Below are positions 4,947-13,588 of a stretch of DNA of 64,000 bases, piece after piece. Under the pieces are notes generated by a model. It was not told the DNA's origin. It saw only the letters and a list, made by a program, of their open reading frames with translations, and did not search any database. Source of the stretch: Bacteroidales bacterium (GTDB lineage: Bacteria; Bacteroidota; Bacteroidia; Bacteroidales; UBA932); the NCBI GenBank assembly GCA_015060325.1, contig SUYQ01000008.1, positions 1 through 64,000 of the forward strand, read 5' to 3'. Every line of letters begins with the position of its first letter. The first letter of the stretch is position 1. Made by a program: the position numbers and the translations under genes.

Positions 4947-7616
4947 CTATAGCGCCTTTGAAGTCTTGACGAGGGCATTGCCCAGGCCTATGCTGTAGCC
5001 CTGAGAGAAGAATACGACTCGGTTGAAGGTGTCGGCCAGCACGATAAGCGGCAGGCGGCCTCCCTTGTCGAGTTTCATCTCGGTTGCGATCATATTCCTC
5101 ATCTTGCCGTCGATGTCGATACCGAAGTGCACTGTTGACGGAAGATTGAAGTCCTGTGCACGGAACTTCCTGTAGTCATCTTCTGTAGCGAACACCACAA
5201 GGATCGGTCTGCCCCATGCTTCGAGTTCGGCAGCGGCGGCGGAGATGTCCATGAGGGCGTGGTTGGTAGGCTCTGTGCCGTAGTCTACCAATGCTACGGC
5301 GAAGTAGCCGCGGCCTGTGGTTTCAAGGATAGATTTCTCGACTCGGCCTTCGGCCTCGCTCGAAATGACAGAAGCAGAAGTGCCCGGAATGACAGCATTG
5401 TATTTCATCTCCGAGTCGAAGCTGCCGATGACGCGGATCTGGTCCTTGATATCACGCATCACCAGTTCGCGCACTGTGGTCTTTCCTTCCTCTATTGTGA
5501 AGAATTCAACATCTGCGAAGACATTTCCGCCAGACATTCTAGAGCCGCTCACAAGCATGTAATAGCCACAGTCCATAGGACGAGCCTCCTTGAAGAGCGA
5601 GGCCCATGTGCCGTCATAGTTCAACAACTGGAAGTTACCGTCCACATATTTAGAGAGTGTAAAATGAGTCTCGTATTTAGGATCATCAAGGAGCGGTATT
5701 TCGTTGTAAGTCAGTTTAAGCTTACCCTGTGGAGCCACGATCTGTTCCTTGGCATCGAAGTCTACGTCGTAAGTGAGACCGTCTGCACCGACATACTTCA
5801 CGACTCTGGTTACAGGATCCATCCAAGCAGGCACTCCAAAGCTGCGGCACATAGCTACAAAGAAGATCTCGCGGGAGGCTTTGTCAGCCAGTCTTGTCTC
5901 CCAAACCCTCTTAGGATCAAGCTGCACATAGCGAAGACTGATGTCATCGTGCATCGAAAGATTTTCCTTACACCATTTCACGAACGATGCAGGATCTGCC
6001 TTGATCATATCAGAGAGAGAATCTGGAATATTCTCATGGAAATATTTCCTGAACGGTCGAAGAAGTTCAGTGTCTACCCTCGGACCATACACATTGGCAT
6101 CCCCTACAGTCTCCATGCATGAGAAATGATCATCCAATACTGGCTTAGGAGTATCCCTGAGGTCTTTTTCAGACAATGACACGAGCAGTGTATGAGCCTG
6201 AGGCAGCTTGTCCTGCTGAGCAGCCTCCTCAAGAAGAGCAACTATCTCCTCATGATTGCCACGAGAGGCAACGAGAATCTCAGCAATCTCCTTCCTCAAG
6301 GCTGGATCTTCATACTGACTCGCAAAAGCCTCTGCACGTTCCTTATCATAGAATGTAGCCACATAAGCATTACGAAGAGAATCTTCATACTCCATACGGC
6401 GGGTGTTCTCCGCACGCTGCTGATCCGTAACATCCGGAAGCTGAGCATTTTCCACCGGAGGAACAATCTCCATTTCCATATGCGGAATCTCCGAGCCTTC
6501 CTCATATTCAAGGACTATGGACACAGCCTCGTCCTTGCCATATGTGACCTTTGCAAATCCGAAGCGGCCGTCCTTTGTGGCATGGACCATCATGTCGCCG
6601 AGACCGGCAGTGAGAGCGGTCTTTCCCTGCGCATCGGTGAGCTTATATGCAACGCTGTTGAACTCAGAATAATTATATATCTTATAGTTGACTTTCGCAC
6701 CCTCAACCGGAGCACCATCCCTATCCACAACAGTAACTTCAACCGACGCAGATTCAGGAGCATAATGCTCTATGACATTGATTTCCGTATAGTTCGGTGT
6801 TTCGCGCACGACTTCTTCGGGTCCGTCATATCTTCCGAATACATTTGTATGCATCAGCATTCCCCTGCTTGCAGGAGCATTGAACCATCCGAGGTTGAGC
6901 ACCGGCTCCGGCTCGCAGGCTCCTAGGAAATACCATTTACCGTCAACCCATGCCTCAACCCATGCGTGGTTGCTGTCTGTGTGGGCCCATCTTGGAGTAT
7001 ATACCTGGCGGGCAGGGATACCGACAGAGCGAAGTGCGGCAACAAGGAGTGTTGATTCCTCACCGCAACGGCCGTATGCGGTCTTCACTGTTGCCAGTGG
7101 AGAGCTTGTGCGGCGGTCCGAAGGCATATATATGGCCTTTTCGTGGCACCAATGATTGACTTCCAGCACGGCATCATGCATGCTCATATTCTTGATTCTT
7201 GGAGCAAGCTCCTCGTAGAATACATATCGGGCCGAGTCCAGGTTTTCATTATTCACACGTACAGGAAGAACAAAGTGCCTCAGTTCACGTTCCGGTACTT
7301 TATCACCCCAAGGCATTTCTTCCAAGGCCTGGAGTGTAAGCCTATAATGGTCCAGATAGTACTCCGGAGTCTGGTTGACGATGTCTCCAAGAGGCATGTA
7401 GGCATACAGGAACTGAAGAGCTTCCTTTTCGTCCATGGACAGTCCCATCGCATCCAGATCCACGCCTGCCGCTTCCATTATATCGGCACGACCTGCGAAG
7501 TCCTCGGCAATCCTGTCACGGGCCTGTTCGTCAGAAATGAAGTGTTTCTCGCTGCTGCGTCCGCAAGACAGCATGACCATAAGCGCGGAAATGAACAAAA
7601 GTGCTGTACGTTTCAT
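4947..7616 (-). CDS. Transglutaminase-like domain lipoprotein
   Basis: 889 residues from ATG 7616. The alternative ATG three codons upstream is less likely because MKRTALLFISALMVMLSCG gives a clean lipoprotein signal with the lipobox Cys near residue 18. The transglutaminase/cysteine-protease fold is visible at about 165-235: TAYGRCGEESTLLVAALRS has the nucleophile Cys near 183, and DSNHAWVEAWVDGKWYFLGA has the His near 217. A carboxypeptidase-regulatory-like domain follows (VTVVDRDGAPVEGAKVNYKIYN). The C-terminal third holds a second, divergent region ending with a thioredoxin-like stretch. It is probably a periplasmic or outer-membrane peptidase or crosslinking enzyme. Residues about 740-761 are encoded by a palindromic repeat inserted in frame. 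The gene begins six bases after tilS ends. Confidence 0.85.
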   Translation of the reverse strand: MKRTALLFISALMVMLSCGRSSEKHFISDEQARDRIAEDFAGRADIMEAAGVDLDAMGLSMDEKEALQFLYAYMPLGDIVNQTPEYYLDHYRLTLQALEEMPWGDKVPERELRHFVLPVRVNNENLDSARYVFYEELAPRIKNMSMHDAVLEVNHWCHEKAIYMPSDRRTSSPLATVKTAYGRCGEESTLLVAALRSVGIPARQVYTPRWAHTDSNHAWVEAWVDGKWYFLGACEPEPVLNLGWFNAPASRGMLMHTNVFGRYDGPEEVVRETPNYTEINVIEHYAPESASVEVTVVDRDGAPVEGAKVNYKIYNYSEFNSVAYKLTDAQGKTALTAGLGDMMVHATKDGRFGFAKVTYGKDEAVSIVLEYEEGSEIPHMEMEIVPPVENAQLPDVTDQQRAENTRRMEYEDSLRNAYVATFYDKERAEAFASQYEDPALRKEIAEILVASRGNHEEIVALLEEAAQQDKLPQAHTLLVSLSEKDLRDTPKPVLDDHFSCMETVGDANVYGPRVDTELLRPFRKYFHENIPDSLSDMIKADPASFVKWCKENLSMHDDISLRYVQLDPKRVWETRLADKASREIFFVAMCRSFGVPAWMDPVTRVVKYVGADGLTYDVDFDAKEQIVAPQGKLKLTYNEIPLLDDPKYETHFTLSKYVDGNFQLLNYDGTWASLFKEARPMDCGYYMLVSGSRMSGGNVFADVEFFTIEEGKTTVRELVMRDIKDQIRVIGSFDSEMKYNAVIPGTSASVISSEAEGRVEKSILETTGRGYFAVALVDYGTEPTNHALMDISAAAAELEAWGRPILVVFATEDDYRKFRAQDFNLPSTVHFGIDIDGKMRNMIATEMKLDKGGRLPLIVLADTFNRVVFFSQGYSIGLGNALVKTSKAL
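5333..5395. repeat. ATTTCTCGACTCGG...GAAATGACA repeat inside the transglutaminase-like gene
   Basis: The repeat contains the palindrome CTCGGCCTTCGGCCTCGCTCGAAATGACA plus a shorter second tail (CCCGGAATGACAG). On the gene strand it reads in frame as VIPGTSASVISSEAEGR, then VEKSIL. It lies between two ordinary coding segments. Confidence 0.85.
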
Positions 7617-7621
7617 AAATA

Positions 7622-9502
7622 TCATCGGTTATCTGTTATTCTTATGCGGATAATTTCGGTAGTGTCGGAAGTGACTTTGTATCTGTCATCGATACGTACC
7701 GGTAAAACAGCCGACACATGCTGCTTTTCTGCATAGTCTCCGTTACAGTCAACTATTACCAGAGAGGATTCTTTCTCAAAGTGACTGTATTTAAGATCTG
7801 TAAAAAGATCACTTAGTTTCTTCTTGCCCTTCATTCCTAGAGGTATCAACCAGTCGCCATTGCGCCATACGCGGCATACGAAAGGGAACTTCAGTTTGGC
7901 GGCATCGAAGATCAAAGTGCCTGCCGGCTGCTTCAGAGGCATGTCCGGAGTCCAAGGGAGGGTCTCGACGAGAATGCGACGGCCGTTGACGTGGTAGGCA
8001 CCTGGGGTGCGGATCGTGGTATAGATTTCTCGACTCGCTTCGCTCGCTCGAAATGACAGTGGAGAGCTCGCTCGAAATGACAGTGGGGAGTTCACTCGGG
8101 ATGACAGCGGGGAGTTTAAAGATGTCCTGATGCACACCACCAGGGACTCCCGTTCTGTTCGTAGAACATAGCCGGCAGACTCGAAACGTTTGCCTGAGAT
8201 GGTCCTGCCCGATGTCAGAAGGTTCTCCAGGGACTCGAGGACGGAAGTATTGAAACCGTATGGTTCGAGGATATAATATAACAGGTATCGCCACTGCGGG
8301 ATTTCGAGGAGGCGGGGGATGGAGATGGAGATTTCTCCACTCGCTTCGCTCGGTCGAAATGACAATGGGGAGCTCGGTCGAAATGACAAGTGGGAGCCCG
8401 GTTCTGATGACAAGTGGGAGCTCGGTTCGGATGACAAGTGGGAGCTCGGTTCGGATGGCAGAGGAACAAGCACATGCGGAATATGTGCTTTGCACCAATC
8501 TTCTACGATGGAAGATGCGTCGGACAGATATGTCATTTCACGGTTGAGAGTGCGTACGTACGAAGGGTTCATGCGCTCGAAGAGCGGGAACACTTCGTGA
8601 CGGATGCTGTTGCGACGGTATTCTACGGATGAGTTGGTGCTGTCTTCACGATAAGGTACCTTCCAGGCGAAGACATGTCCTTCGATCTGTTTGCGGGTGA
8701 AGGTCAGGAGGGGGCGGAGGATGGAGATTTCTCGACTCGCTTCGCTCGCTCGAAATGACAGTGGAGAGATCGCTCGAAATGACAATGGAGAGACGGGTTT
8801 CATTCCGGTAAGGCCTTTGAGGCCGGCTCCGCGGACCATATTGAGGACCAGGGTTTCGGCATTGTCGTCGGCATGGTGGGCAACGACGACAGCATTGTAT
8901 CCATGCTTGTCACATAGTTCTCCAAACCAGGTATATCTCAGCTCACGGGCTGCCATTTCGATACTCAGGCCATTCTCCGCGGCATAGCCTGCAGTGTCAA
9001 AATCCACACGGTGAAGCAGGACGCCGTTCTCCTCGGCCCACTTCGTCACAAGGGCCTCGTCGCCGTCGCTTTCCTCCCCGCGAAGGTGGAAGTTACAGTG
9101 TGCGATGGCGAAACTTTCCGCACCGAAGCAGCGGAGCCACAGGTCAGCCAGGCACATGGAGTCGATGCCTCCGCTGACTGCCAGGAGGTATAGATTTCTC
9201 GACTCGCTTCGCTCGCTCGAAATGACAGAAGGAGACTCGCTCGAGATGACAGGTGAAGAGGGCGAAATGACAGACGGAGACTCGCTCGAAATGACAGTGA
9301 GAAGCTCGCTATAAATGGTAGTGGAAGGCACGGGTGCAGAAAGCGTGCTACCCCCCTGGCCGCAGGGGGAGGGACCCACTAAGTGGGAGGGGTTCTTTCT
9401 GCACCTGTGCCTTCCACCGTCGTCCATAGAAACGGAGGCTGACCGTGAATCATCGATCAGCCCCCTCATTTCCTCTACTGTATGCTTGAAGCGGTTAAGC
9501 AT
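7622..9502 (-). CDS. tilS: tRNA(Ile)-lysidine synthetase with in-frame palindromic repeat insertions
   Basis: TilS attaches lysine to C34 of tRNA-Ile(CAU) so that it reads AUA. The N-type ATP pyrophosphatase P-loop LLAVSGGIDSMCLADLW (about residues 107-123) and HCNFHLRGEESDGDE are clear. So are AHHADDNAETLVLNMVRGAGLKGLTGM and VPYREDSTNSSVEYRRNSIRHEVFP, and the C-terminal domain is present (LIPLGMKGKKKLSDLF). The product is 626 residues, against roughly 430-450 usual in the phylum. The excess is accounted for by repeat-derived stretches at about 29-104, 235-260, 348-391 and 465-493, all in frame, leaving about 450 residues of normal protein. Each falls between conserved blocks. The start overlaps the DUF3078 stop by one base (TAATG), which implies translational coupling. 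Confidence 0.93.
   Translation of the reverse strand: MLNRFKHTVEEMRGLIDDSRSASVSMDDGGRHRCRKNPSHLVGPSPCGQGGSTLSAPVPSTTIYSELLTVISSESPSVISPSSPVISSESPSVISSERSESRNLYLLAVSGGIDSMCLADLWLRCFGAESFAIAHCNFHLRGEESDGDEALVTKWAEENGVLLHRVDFDTAGYAAENGLSIEMAARELRYTWFGELCDKHGYNAVVVAHHADDNAETLVLNMVRGAGLKGLTGMKPVSPLSFRAISPLSFRASEASREISILRPLLTFTRKQIEGHVFAWKVPYREDSTNSSVEYRRNSIRHEVFPLFERMNPSYVRTLNREMTYLSDASSIVEDWCKAHIPHVLVPLPSEPSSHLSSEPSSHLSSEPGSHLSFRPSSPLSFRPSEASGEISISIPRLLEIPQWRYLLYYILEPYGFNTSVLESLENLLTSGRTISGKRFESAGYVLRTERESLVVCIRTSLNSPLSSRVNSPLSFRASSPLSFRASEASREIYTTIRTPGAYHVNGRRILVETLPWTPDMPLKQPAGTLIFDAAKLKFPFVCRVWRNGDWLIPLGMKGKKKLSDLFTDLKYSHFEKESSLVIVDCNGDYAEKQHVSAVLPVRIDDRYKVTSDTTEIIRIRITDNR
8027..8110. repeat. 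In-frame repeat block 4 in tilS
   Basis: GATTTCTCGACTCGCTTCGC, then TCGCTCGAAATGACAG, followed by two extra GAGCTCGCTCGAAATGACAG-like tails. On the tilS strand it encodes SSRVNSPLSFRASSPLSFRASEASREI. Confidence 0.9.
8331..8462. repeat. In-frame repeat block 3 in tilS, with five tandem tail units
   Basis: One palindromic head (ATTTCTCCACTCGCTTCGCT, then CGGTCGAAATGACA) is followed by tandem units of about 22 bases, each ending in ATGACAA or ATGGCAG (GTGGGAGCTCGGTTCGGATG type). On the tilS strand the units read as repeated SEPSSHLS and SFRPSSPLS. Confidence 0.9.
8727..8795. repeat. In-frame repeat block 2 in tilS
   Basis: Head ATTTCTCGACTCGCTTCGCT, then CGCTCGAAATGACAG, plus one tail unit GGAGAGATCGCTCGAAATGACA. 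On the tilS strand it encodes SPLSFRAISPLSFRASEASREI, between GLTGMKPV and SILRPLLTFTRKQI. Confidence 0.9.
9193..9312. repeat. In-frame repeat block 1 in tilS, just before the P-loop
   Basis: A palindromic head is followed by three to four tails (AAATGACAGAAGGAGACTCGCTCGAGATGACAG type). On the tilS strand it is read in a different phase from blocks 2-4, giving VISSESPSVIS and SSERSESRNLYLL, the last residues leading straight into the P-loop. Confidence 0.9.
9321..9417. repeat. Composite 97-bp palindromic element near the 5' end of tilS
   Basis: Arms 9321-9343 (GTGGAAGGCACGGGTGCAGA and AAG) and 9395-9417 are complementary over 23 positions with one mismatch. The 51 bases between them hold two smaller palindromes, CCCCCTGGCCGCAGGGGG and CCCACTAAGTGGG. 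It belongs to a different family from the ATGACA repeats. It encodes residues about 29-61 of TilS (KNPSHLVGPSPCGQGG region). Confidence 0.9.
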
Positions 9503-10581
9503 TATTTCTTGCTGGCGATTGTGTAGGTAAAGCCGAATGCAATAGACTCCTTGAACTGTACACGCTGCCTTCCGTTAGGATACCTGTCGATATCCTTGTC
9601 ACTCTTGATCATCACCTTGTCGTCGTAGATCAGGTTGGTGGTGACAGTGAATGAGAAGTACTTTGCAAGTTTCCAGTCAATACGGTTATCCCAGTTTACA
9701 CGAAGGTTCTGCGGCTTGTCGAGGTAGTTCGAGAAGAGCACAACCTGAGTGCTGTATGAGAAGTTGTCATTGATGTTGACCTTGGCATCCACCTTGAGCT
9801 GGGCACCGAATTCGAAGCGTGCGCTTCTGAACTGAGAACCATCTGTAGGGATATCGGTCTTGCCTTCGAATTCCTTCTTCAGACCCATGCTGTAGCTTTC
9901 CCTGAGGGCTGCATCCTTCACGATCACATAACCTCCGGTGAGAGGTGCAAAGTTCACTGACAGCCACTTTGCAGGGGTCCAGTCGATACCGAGCGCGAGA
10001 TTGGTATACGCAGGAGCAAGGAAACCTGACTTAAGGACCCGGGCGTCACGCCACGCCTGTCTGAGGGCGCTTCCTTCAAGGTCAAAGCCGGCATCATCCT
10101 TCAGATTGTCAGGTGTCTTATAATCGTATCCTGTTGTGAACTGAGACTTGAAGTCAAAGTTTGCAGAGAAGTAGAAGTTCTTCATCTTCTCGGTCTTGTA
10201 GCCCCACTTGCTCTCGAGATAGATACGGTCAGTACTCTTCTGAAGAATCGGCTTCGAAGATGCATAAAGGAATCCGTAATCCAGCTGGAGACGGTTGTTC
10301 CAGAACATTTCGTTCTTCTTATAGTTTGCATTCGCATCGATGAAAGCTGCGAGGGAAACCGTGTTGTCACCACCGGCTGCCCAGTTGGTAAGACTGGTCT
10401 GGCCAAGGCTGACGTTGGTCTTCAATGAATTTGTCCAATATTTAGGTTTTTCAACCTTCACCTCTGCTTCAGGTGCCGCTTCCATTGCCTTGGCAGCCTC
10501 TGCAGCAGCCTGCTGGGCATCCTGGGCGTATGCTGCCAAAGAAAGAAGGGCAGCTGATAATGTGATTATTACTTTTTTCAT
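9502..10581 (-). CDS. DUF3078 family outer-membrane beta-barrel protein
   Basis: 359 residues with a cleavable signal peptide (MKKVIITLSAALLSLAAYA) and an Ala/Glu-rich linker to about residue 45. A DUF3078 domain follows: SLKTNVSLGQTSLTNWAAGGDNTVSLAA, WNNRLQLDYGF, and later alternating beta strands ending in FGFTYTIASKK. The regular amphipathic strands and aromatic girdle residues suggest an outer-membrane barrel. Its substrate is unknown; the family is common in Bacteroidota. The stop overlaps the tilS ATG by one base. proS lies upstream on the same strand, separated by two repeat units, so the four minus-strand genes may be one transcript. Confidence 0.87.
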   Translation of the reverse strand: MKKVIITLSAALLSLAAYAQDAQQAAAEAAKAMEAAPEAEVKVEKPKYWTNSLKTNVSLGQTSLTNWAAGGDNTVSLAAFIDANANYKKNEMFWNNRLQLDYGFLYASSKPILQKSTDRIYLESKWGYKTEKMKNFYFSANFDFKSQFTTGYDYKTPDNLKDDAGFDLEGSALRQAWRDARVLKSGFLAPAYTNLALGIDWTPAKWLSVNFAPLTGGYVIVKDAALRESYSMGLKKEFEGKTDIPTDGSQFRSARFEFGAQLKVDAKVNINDNFSYSTQVVLFSNYLDKPQNLRVNWDNRIDWKLAKYFSFTVTTNLIYDDKVMIKSDKDIDRYPNGRQRVQFKESIAFGFTYTIASKK

Positions 10582-10591
10582 AATTTATTGT

Positions 10592-10650
10592 ATAGATCCC
10601 CGGTCAAGCCGGGGATGACGGTTTGTGAATCGGTCAGGCCGGGGATGACG
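10592..10650. repeat. Two GATCCCCGGTC-type palindromic repeats
   Basis: A full unit, GATCCCCGGTCAAGCCGGGG then ATGACGG, is followed by a second unit (GGTCAGGCCGGGGATGACG). They separate proS from the DUF3078 gene on the same strand. Confidence 0.85.
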
Positions 10651-10656
10651 TTTGGG

Positions 10657-12138
10657 TTAGTAAGAAATTGCAAAAAGGACTCTCTGGCTTGAAGGCTTGC
10701 CTGAGTAGATGCACTTGCCTTCCTCAACGCATACGGCGCTGTCCACAGGGATACAGCGGATGGTAGCCTTGGTCTCTTCCTTGATCTTCTCCTCTGTCTC
10801 AGGAGTTCCGTCCCAGTGGCAGAGAAGGAATCCGCCCTTGCTGATCTCTTCCTTGAACTCTTCCCAGGTGTCGACCTTGCGGATGCTGTCATCGCGGAAC
10901 TTGAGAGCCTTGGCGTAAATATTTGCCTGGATCTCGTCAAGGAGTGCAGCAATCACATCTGCAACGCCTTCCTGAGAATGCGATGCCTTCTCACATGTGT
11001 CACGACGGGCAAGTTCCACAGTACCGTTCTCAAGGTCACGTGCACCCATAGCAAGACGTACCGGAACACCCTTGAGTTCCCACTCGGCGAACTTGAATCC
11101 CGGACGGAGAGTGTCGCGGCTGTCGATCTTCACGCTGATGCCCTTCGCCTCAAGCTCCTTCTTGAATGCAGCCATCTTGTCGAGGATGGCGTTGTTTACA
11201 GCCTCATCCTTACCTGTGATAGGAACCATCACCACCTGGATAGGAGCGAGCTTCGGAGGAAGCACGAGACCGTTGTCGTCTCCGTGAGCCATGATAAGCG
11301 CACCCATAAGACGGGTCGAAACGCCCCATGATGTAGCCCATACATACTCCTGCTGGCCTTCCTTGTTGGTGAACATCACATCGAACGCCTTTGCGAAGTT
11401 CTGTCCGAGGAAGTGTGAAGTACCGGCCTGCAGAGCCTTTCCGTCCTGCATGAGGGCCTCGATGGTCATAGTGTCGAGGGCACCGGCAAAACGCTCGTTA
11501 GGACTCTTGTGACCTACCACTACAGGCACGCCCATGTAGTTGCGCGCGAAGTCAGCATATACATTCACCATCCTCATTGTCTCTTCCTCAGCCTCCTGGC
11601 GTGTAGCGTGGGCTGTGTGGCCCTCCTGCCAGAGGAACTCCGCAGTGCGGAGGAAAAGGCGGGTACGCATTTCCCAGCGCACGACATTCGCCCACTGGTT
11701 GCAGAGAATAGGAAGATCTCTCCATGAAGTAACCCAGTTCTTGTATGTATTCCAGATGATGGTCTCGGATGTAGGTCTTACGATGAGTTCCTCCTCAAGC
11801 TTCGCAGCAGGATCGACAACAACTCCCGGACCGTCAGGATTTGCCATAAGACGGTGGTGGGTCACCACAGCGCACTCCTTCGCAAAGCCTTCCACATGCT
11901 CTGCCTCACGGCTGAGGAAAGATTTAGGGATAAAGAGAGGGAAATATGCATTCTGCACGCCTGTTTCCTTGAACATCTTGTCAAGCACATCCTGCATCTT
12001 CTCCCAGATTGCATAGCCGTATGGCTTGATGACCATACATCCCCTGACAGCGGAACGCTCCGCCAGATCAGCCTTTACAACGAGGTTGTCATACCACTGC
12101 GAGTAGTTGTCAGACCTCTTGGTTACTTCTTTTGCCAT
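10657..12138 (-). CDS. proS: Prolyl-tRNA synthetase (short, archaeal/eukaryotic-type)
   Basis: 493 residues. This class II aminoacyl-tRNA synthetase charges tRNA-Pro. The N-terminus [22 protein letters not shown] and [15 protein letters not shown] is characteristic of the short ProS type without the editing insertion, the form normally found in Bacteroidota. Motif 2 is visible around [22 protein letters not shown], and RPTSET marks the ATP-site approach. Motif 3 is in [18 protein letters not shown]. The C-terminal part carries the anticodon-binding and zinc-type extension with ICSGKPS-like sequence near the end ([18 protein letters not shown]). Length fits the family. It is the first gene of the minus-strand cluster and its upstream region shares a 146-base divergent gap with the next plus-strand gene. 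Confidence 0.97.
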   Translation of the reverse strand: MAKEVTKRSDNYSQWYDNLVVKADLAERSAVRGCMVIKPYGYAIWEKMQDVLDKMFKETGVQNAYFPLFIPKSFLSREAEHVEGFAKECAVVTHHRLMANPDGPGVVVDPAAKLEEELIVRPTSETIIWNTYKNWVTSWRDLPILCNQWANVVRWEMRTRLFLRTAEFLWQEGHTAHATRQEAEEETMRMVNVYADFARNYMGVPVVVGHKSPNERFAGALDTMTIEALMQDGKALQAGTSHFLGQNFAKAFDVMFTNKEGQQEYVWATSWGVSTRLMGALIMAHGDDNGLVLPPKLAPIQVVMVPITGKDEAVNNAILDKMAAFKKELEAKGISVKIDSRDTLRPGFKFAEWELKGVPVRLAMGARDLENGTVELARRDTCEKASHSQEGVADVIAALLDEIQANIYAKALKFRDDSIRKVDTWEEFKEEISKGGFLLCHWDGTPETEEKIKEETKATIRCIPVDSAVCVEEGKCIYSGKPSSQRVLFAISY

Positions 12139-12284
12139 TGTATTTTTGCTTTTTATTGTTTTTATCCGTATAATTGTGTCTGAATGCGCAAGTCTGTAAG
12201 GTCCTAAAACCCAGGTATGATTATTGCTTACTCAAACAGATTGCGAAGATACGAAATTATTATAAATAAAATAGGAGATAGACT

Positions 12285-13562
12285 ATGAAAAAGAGTTCAT
12301 TGCTGACGATAGCGGTTGCCGTACTGCTTTCTTCCTGCGGAACCGCCTCCCGCTATGCGTCATCATCTGACGGAGCGAGGTTCCAGGACGGCATCTACAG
12401 CAACTCGCCATCACTGCGTTCAAGAGAAGAAAAGGCTGAATCGCAGTCCAAGACAGATGCCCTGGTGGAAGAGACCAAGGCCTCACGCATATACCTCTTC
12501 GGTGAAAAGAAGGACACTGTCATGATTCCGGAAAACATGTCTGCCAGCATAAGATACGACAAGTCTCTCGAAAGCACTGTCGTGACAGTGGGAGAAAACC
12601 CATACGCATGGCAGAACAACATCGACCCATGGGCTTATTACACCCCGTACAGCGTCGGAAGTTCATGGTACTGGAGCAGGTATTACAATCCTTGGTACAG
12701 CGACCCATGGTACTGGAACACATGGACTTACAGTCCTTGGAGATACCACGGATGGTATGACCCTTGGTATTATGGCTACGCCGGATGGTATGGAGGATAT
12801 TATGGAGGTTGGTACGACCCTTGGTACGGGTACATGCATCCACACTACTGCGGATGGTACGGCGGATGGGATCCATATTGGGGACACCACCATCACCACC
12901 ATTACTACCCAGGATCATCGATCCACTACAGGGACGAATGGCATGGCAGCCGTCATCAGACCGGTTCAGACAGAGTGTTCACAAGCAGAGTATCCACACG
13001 AGGCGGCACATCAATCAGCAGCATAAGCCGCAACACATCAGGCACTTCAGGCAACAGGGCCTCGACAGGAGTAACAGCCTCTACCGGAAGAACCACCGCC
13101 ACAAGGGTAGCGGCAACGCCGGCTAGAGCAGCAGCCAGCAGGAACACAGCGACGGTGAGCAGAAACACTTCAACGGTGAACAGAAACACTGCCAATGTCA
13201 GCAGGACTCCATCCACCACAACAACACGTCCTGCAGGAACCGTATCAAACCACCGCAGACCGTCACCAACGGCAACAGCACCTTCGACTTCTGTCAACAG
13301 AAGCACATCAGGAACATCAAGGTCATATGGCACCAGCAGTTCATCAAGCTATCGCAGCAGCAGTCCGTCGACATCACGCTCATCAAGCTACCGCAGCAGT
13401 GGAAGTTCGTCAAGCTATAGAAGCAGCGGAAGTTCATCAAGCTACAGAAGCAGCAGCCCTTCACCTTCACGCTCGTCAAGCAGCTATAGCGGAGGAAGTT
13501 CGAGCAGAAGTTACAGCGGAGGCGGATCGAGCAGAAGCGGCGGTTCACCAGGAAGAAGATAG
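12285..13562 (+). CDS. Low-complexity lipoprotein: Trp/Tyr/Gly-rich middle, Ser/Arg-rich tail
   Basis: 425 residues. MKKSSLLTIAVAVLLSSCG is a lipoprotein signal, and an AGGAGAT ribosome-binding site lies just upstream. Residues about 20-105 are ordinary (DGIYSNSPSLRSREE). From 105 to 215 the protein is dominated by PWY, GWY and YGG repeats and ends in a run of six His. The tail (about 225-425) is Thr/Ser/Arg-rich with repeats of SSSYRSSG. I know lipoproteins of this layout from Bacteroidales but no function. Aromatic- and glycine-rich middles of this kind may stick to surfaces or polymers. The next gene follows after 26 bases and encodes an outer-membrane barrel, so co-transcription is likely. 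Confidence 0.8.
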   Translation: MKKSSLLTIAVAVLLSSCGTASRYASSSDGARFQDGIYSNSPSLRSREEKAESQSKTDALVEETKASRIYLFGEKKDTVMIPENMSASIRYDKSLESTVVTVGENPYAWQNNIDPWAYYTPYSVGSSWYWSRYYNPWYSDPWYWNTWTYSPWRYHGWYDPWYYGYAGWYGGYYGGWYDPWYGYMHPHYCGWYGGWDPYWGHHHHHHYYPGSSIHYRDEWHGSRHQTGSDRVFTSRVSTRGGTSISSISRNTSGTSGNRASTGVTASTGRTTATRVAATPARAAASRNTATVSRNTSTVNRNTANVSRTPSTTTTRPAGTVSNHRRPSPTATAPSTSVNRSTSGTSRSYGTSSSSSYRSSSPSTSRSSSYRSSGSSSSYRSSGSSSSYRSSSPSPSRSSSSYSGGSSSRSYSGGGSSRSGGSPGRR

Positions 13563-13588
13563 AAACAACTTAAAAAAAACATACAGTC

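Noticed and set aside
5259..6122. Long plus-strand open frame of 287 codons
   Set aside because: It lies antisense within the transglutaminase-like gene, lacks family resemblance and has no promoter or ribosome-binding site. The minus frame has clear domains.
8331..8462. Possible CRISPR array because of short regular repeats
   Set aside because: Units are tandem without unique spacers of fixed length, lie inside a coding gene and have no cas genes nearby.
8215..8600. Several open frames on both strands within tilS
   Set aside because: The repeat is open in most frames, so these frames arise from it. None has a conserved domain, while tilS itself is complete.
12890..12910. Run of six His codons in the W/Y/G-rich lipoprotein as a sign of vector or tag sequence
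   Set aside because: It sits in a natural low-complexity region with His-rich context, and the flanking codons and homology style are chromosomal.
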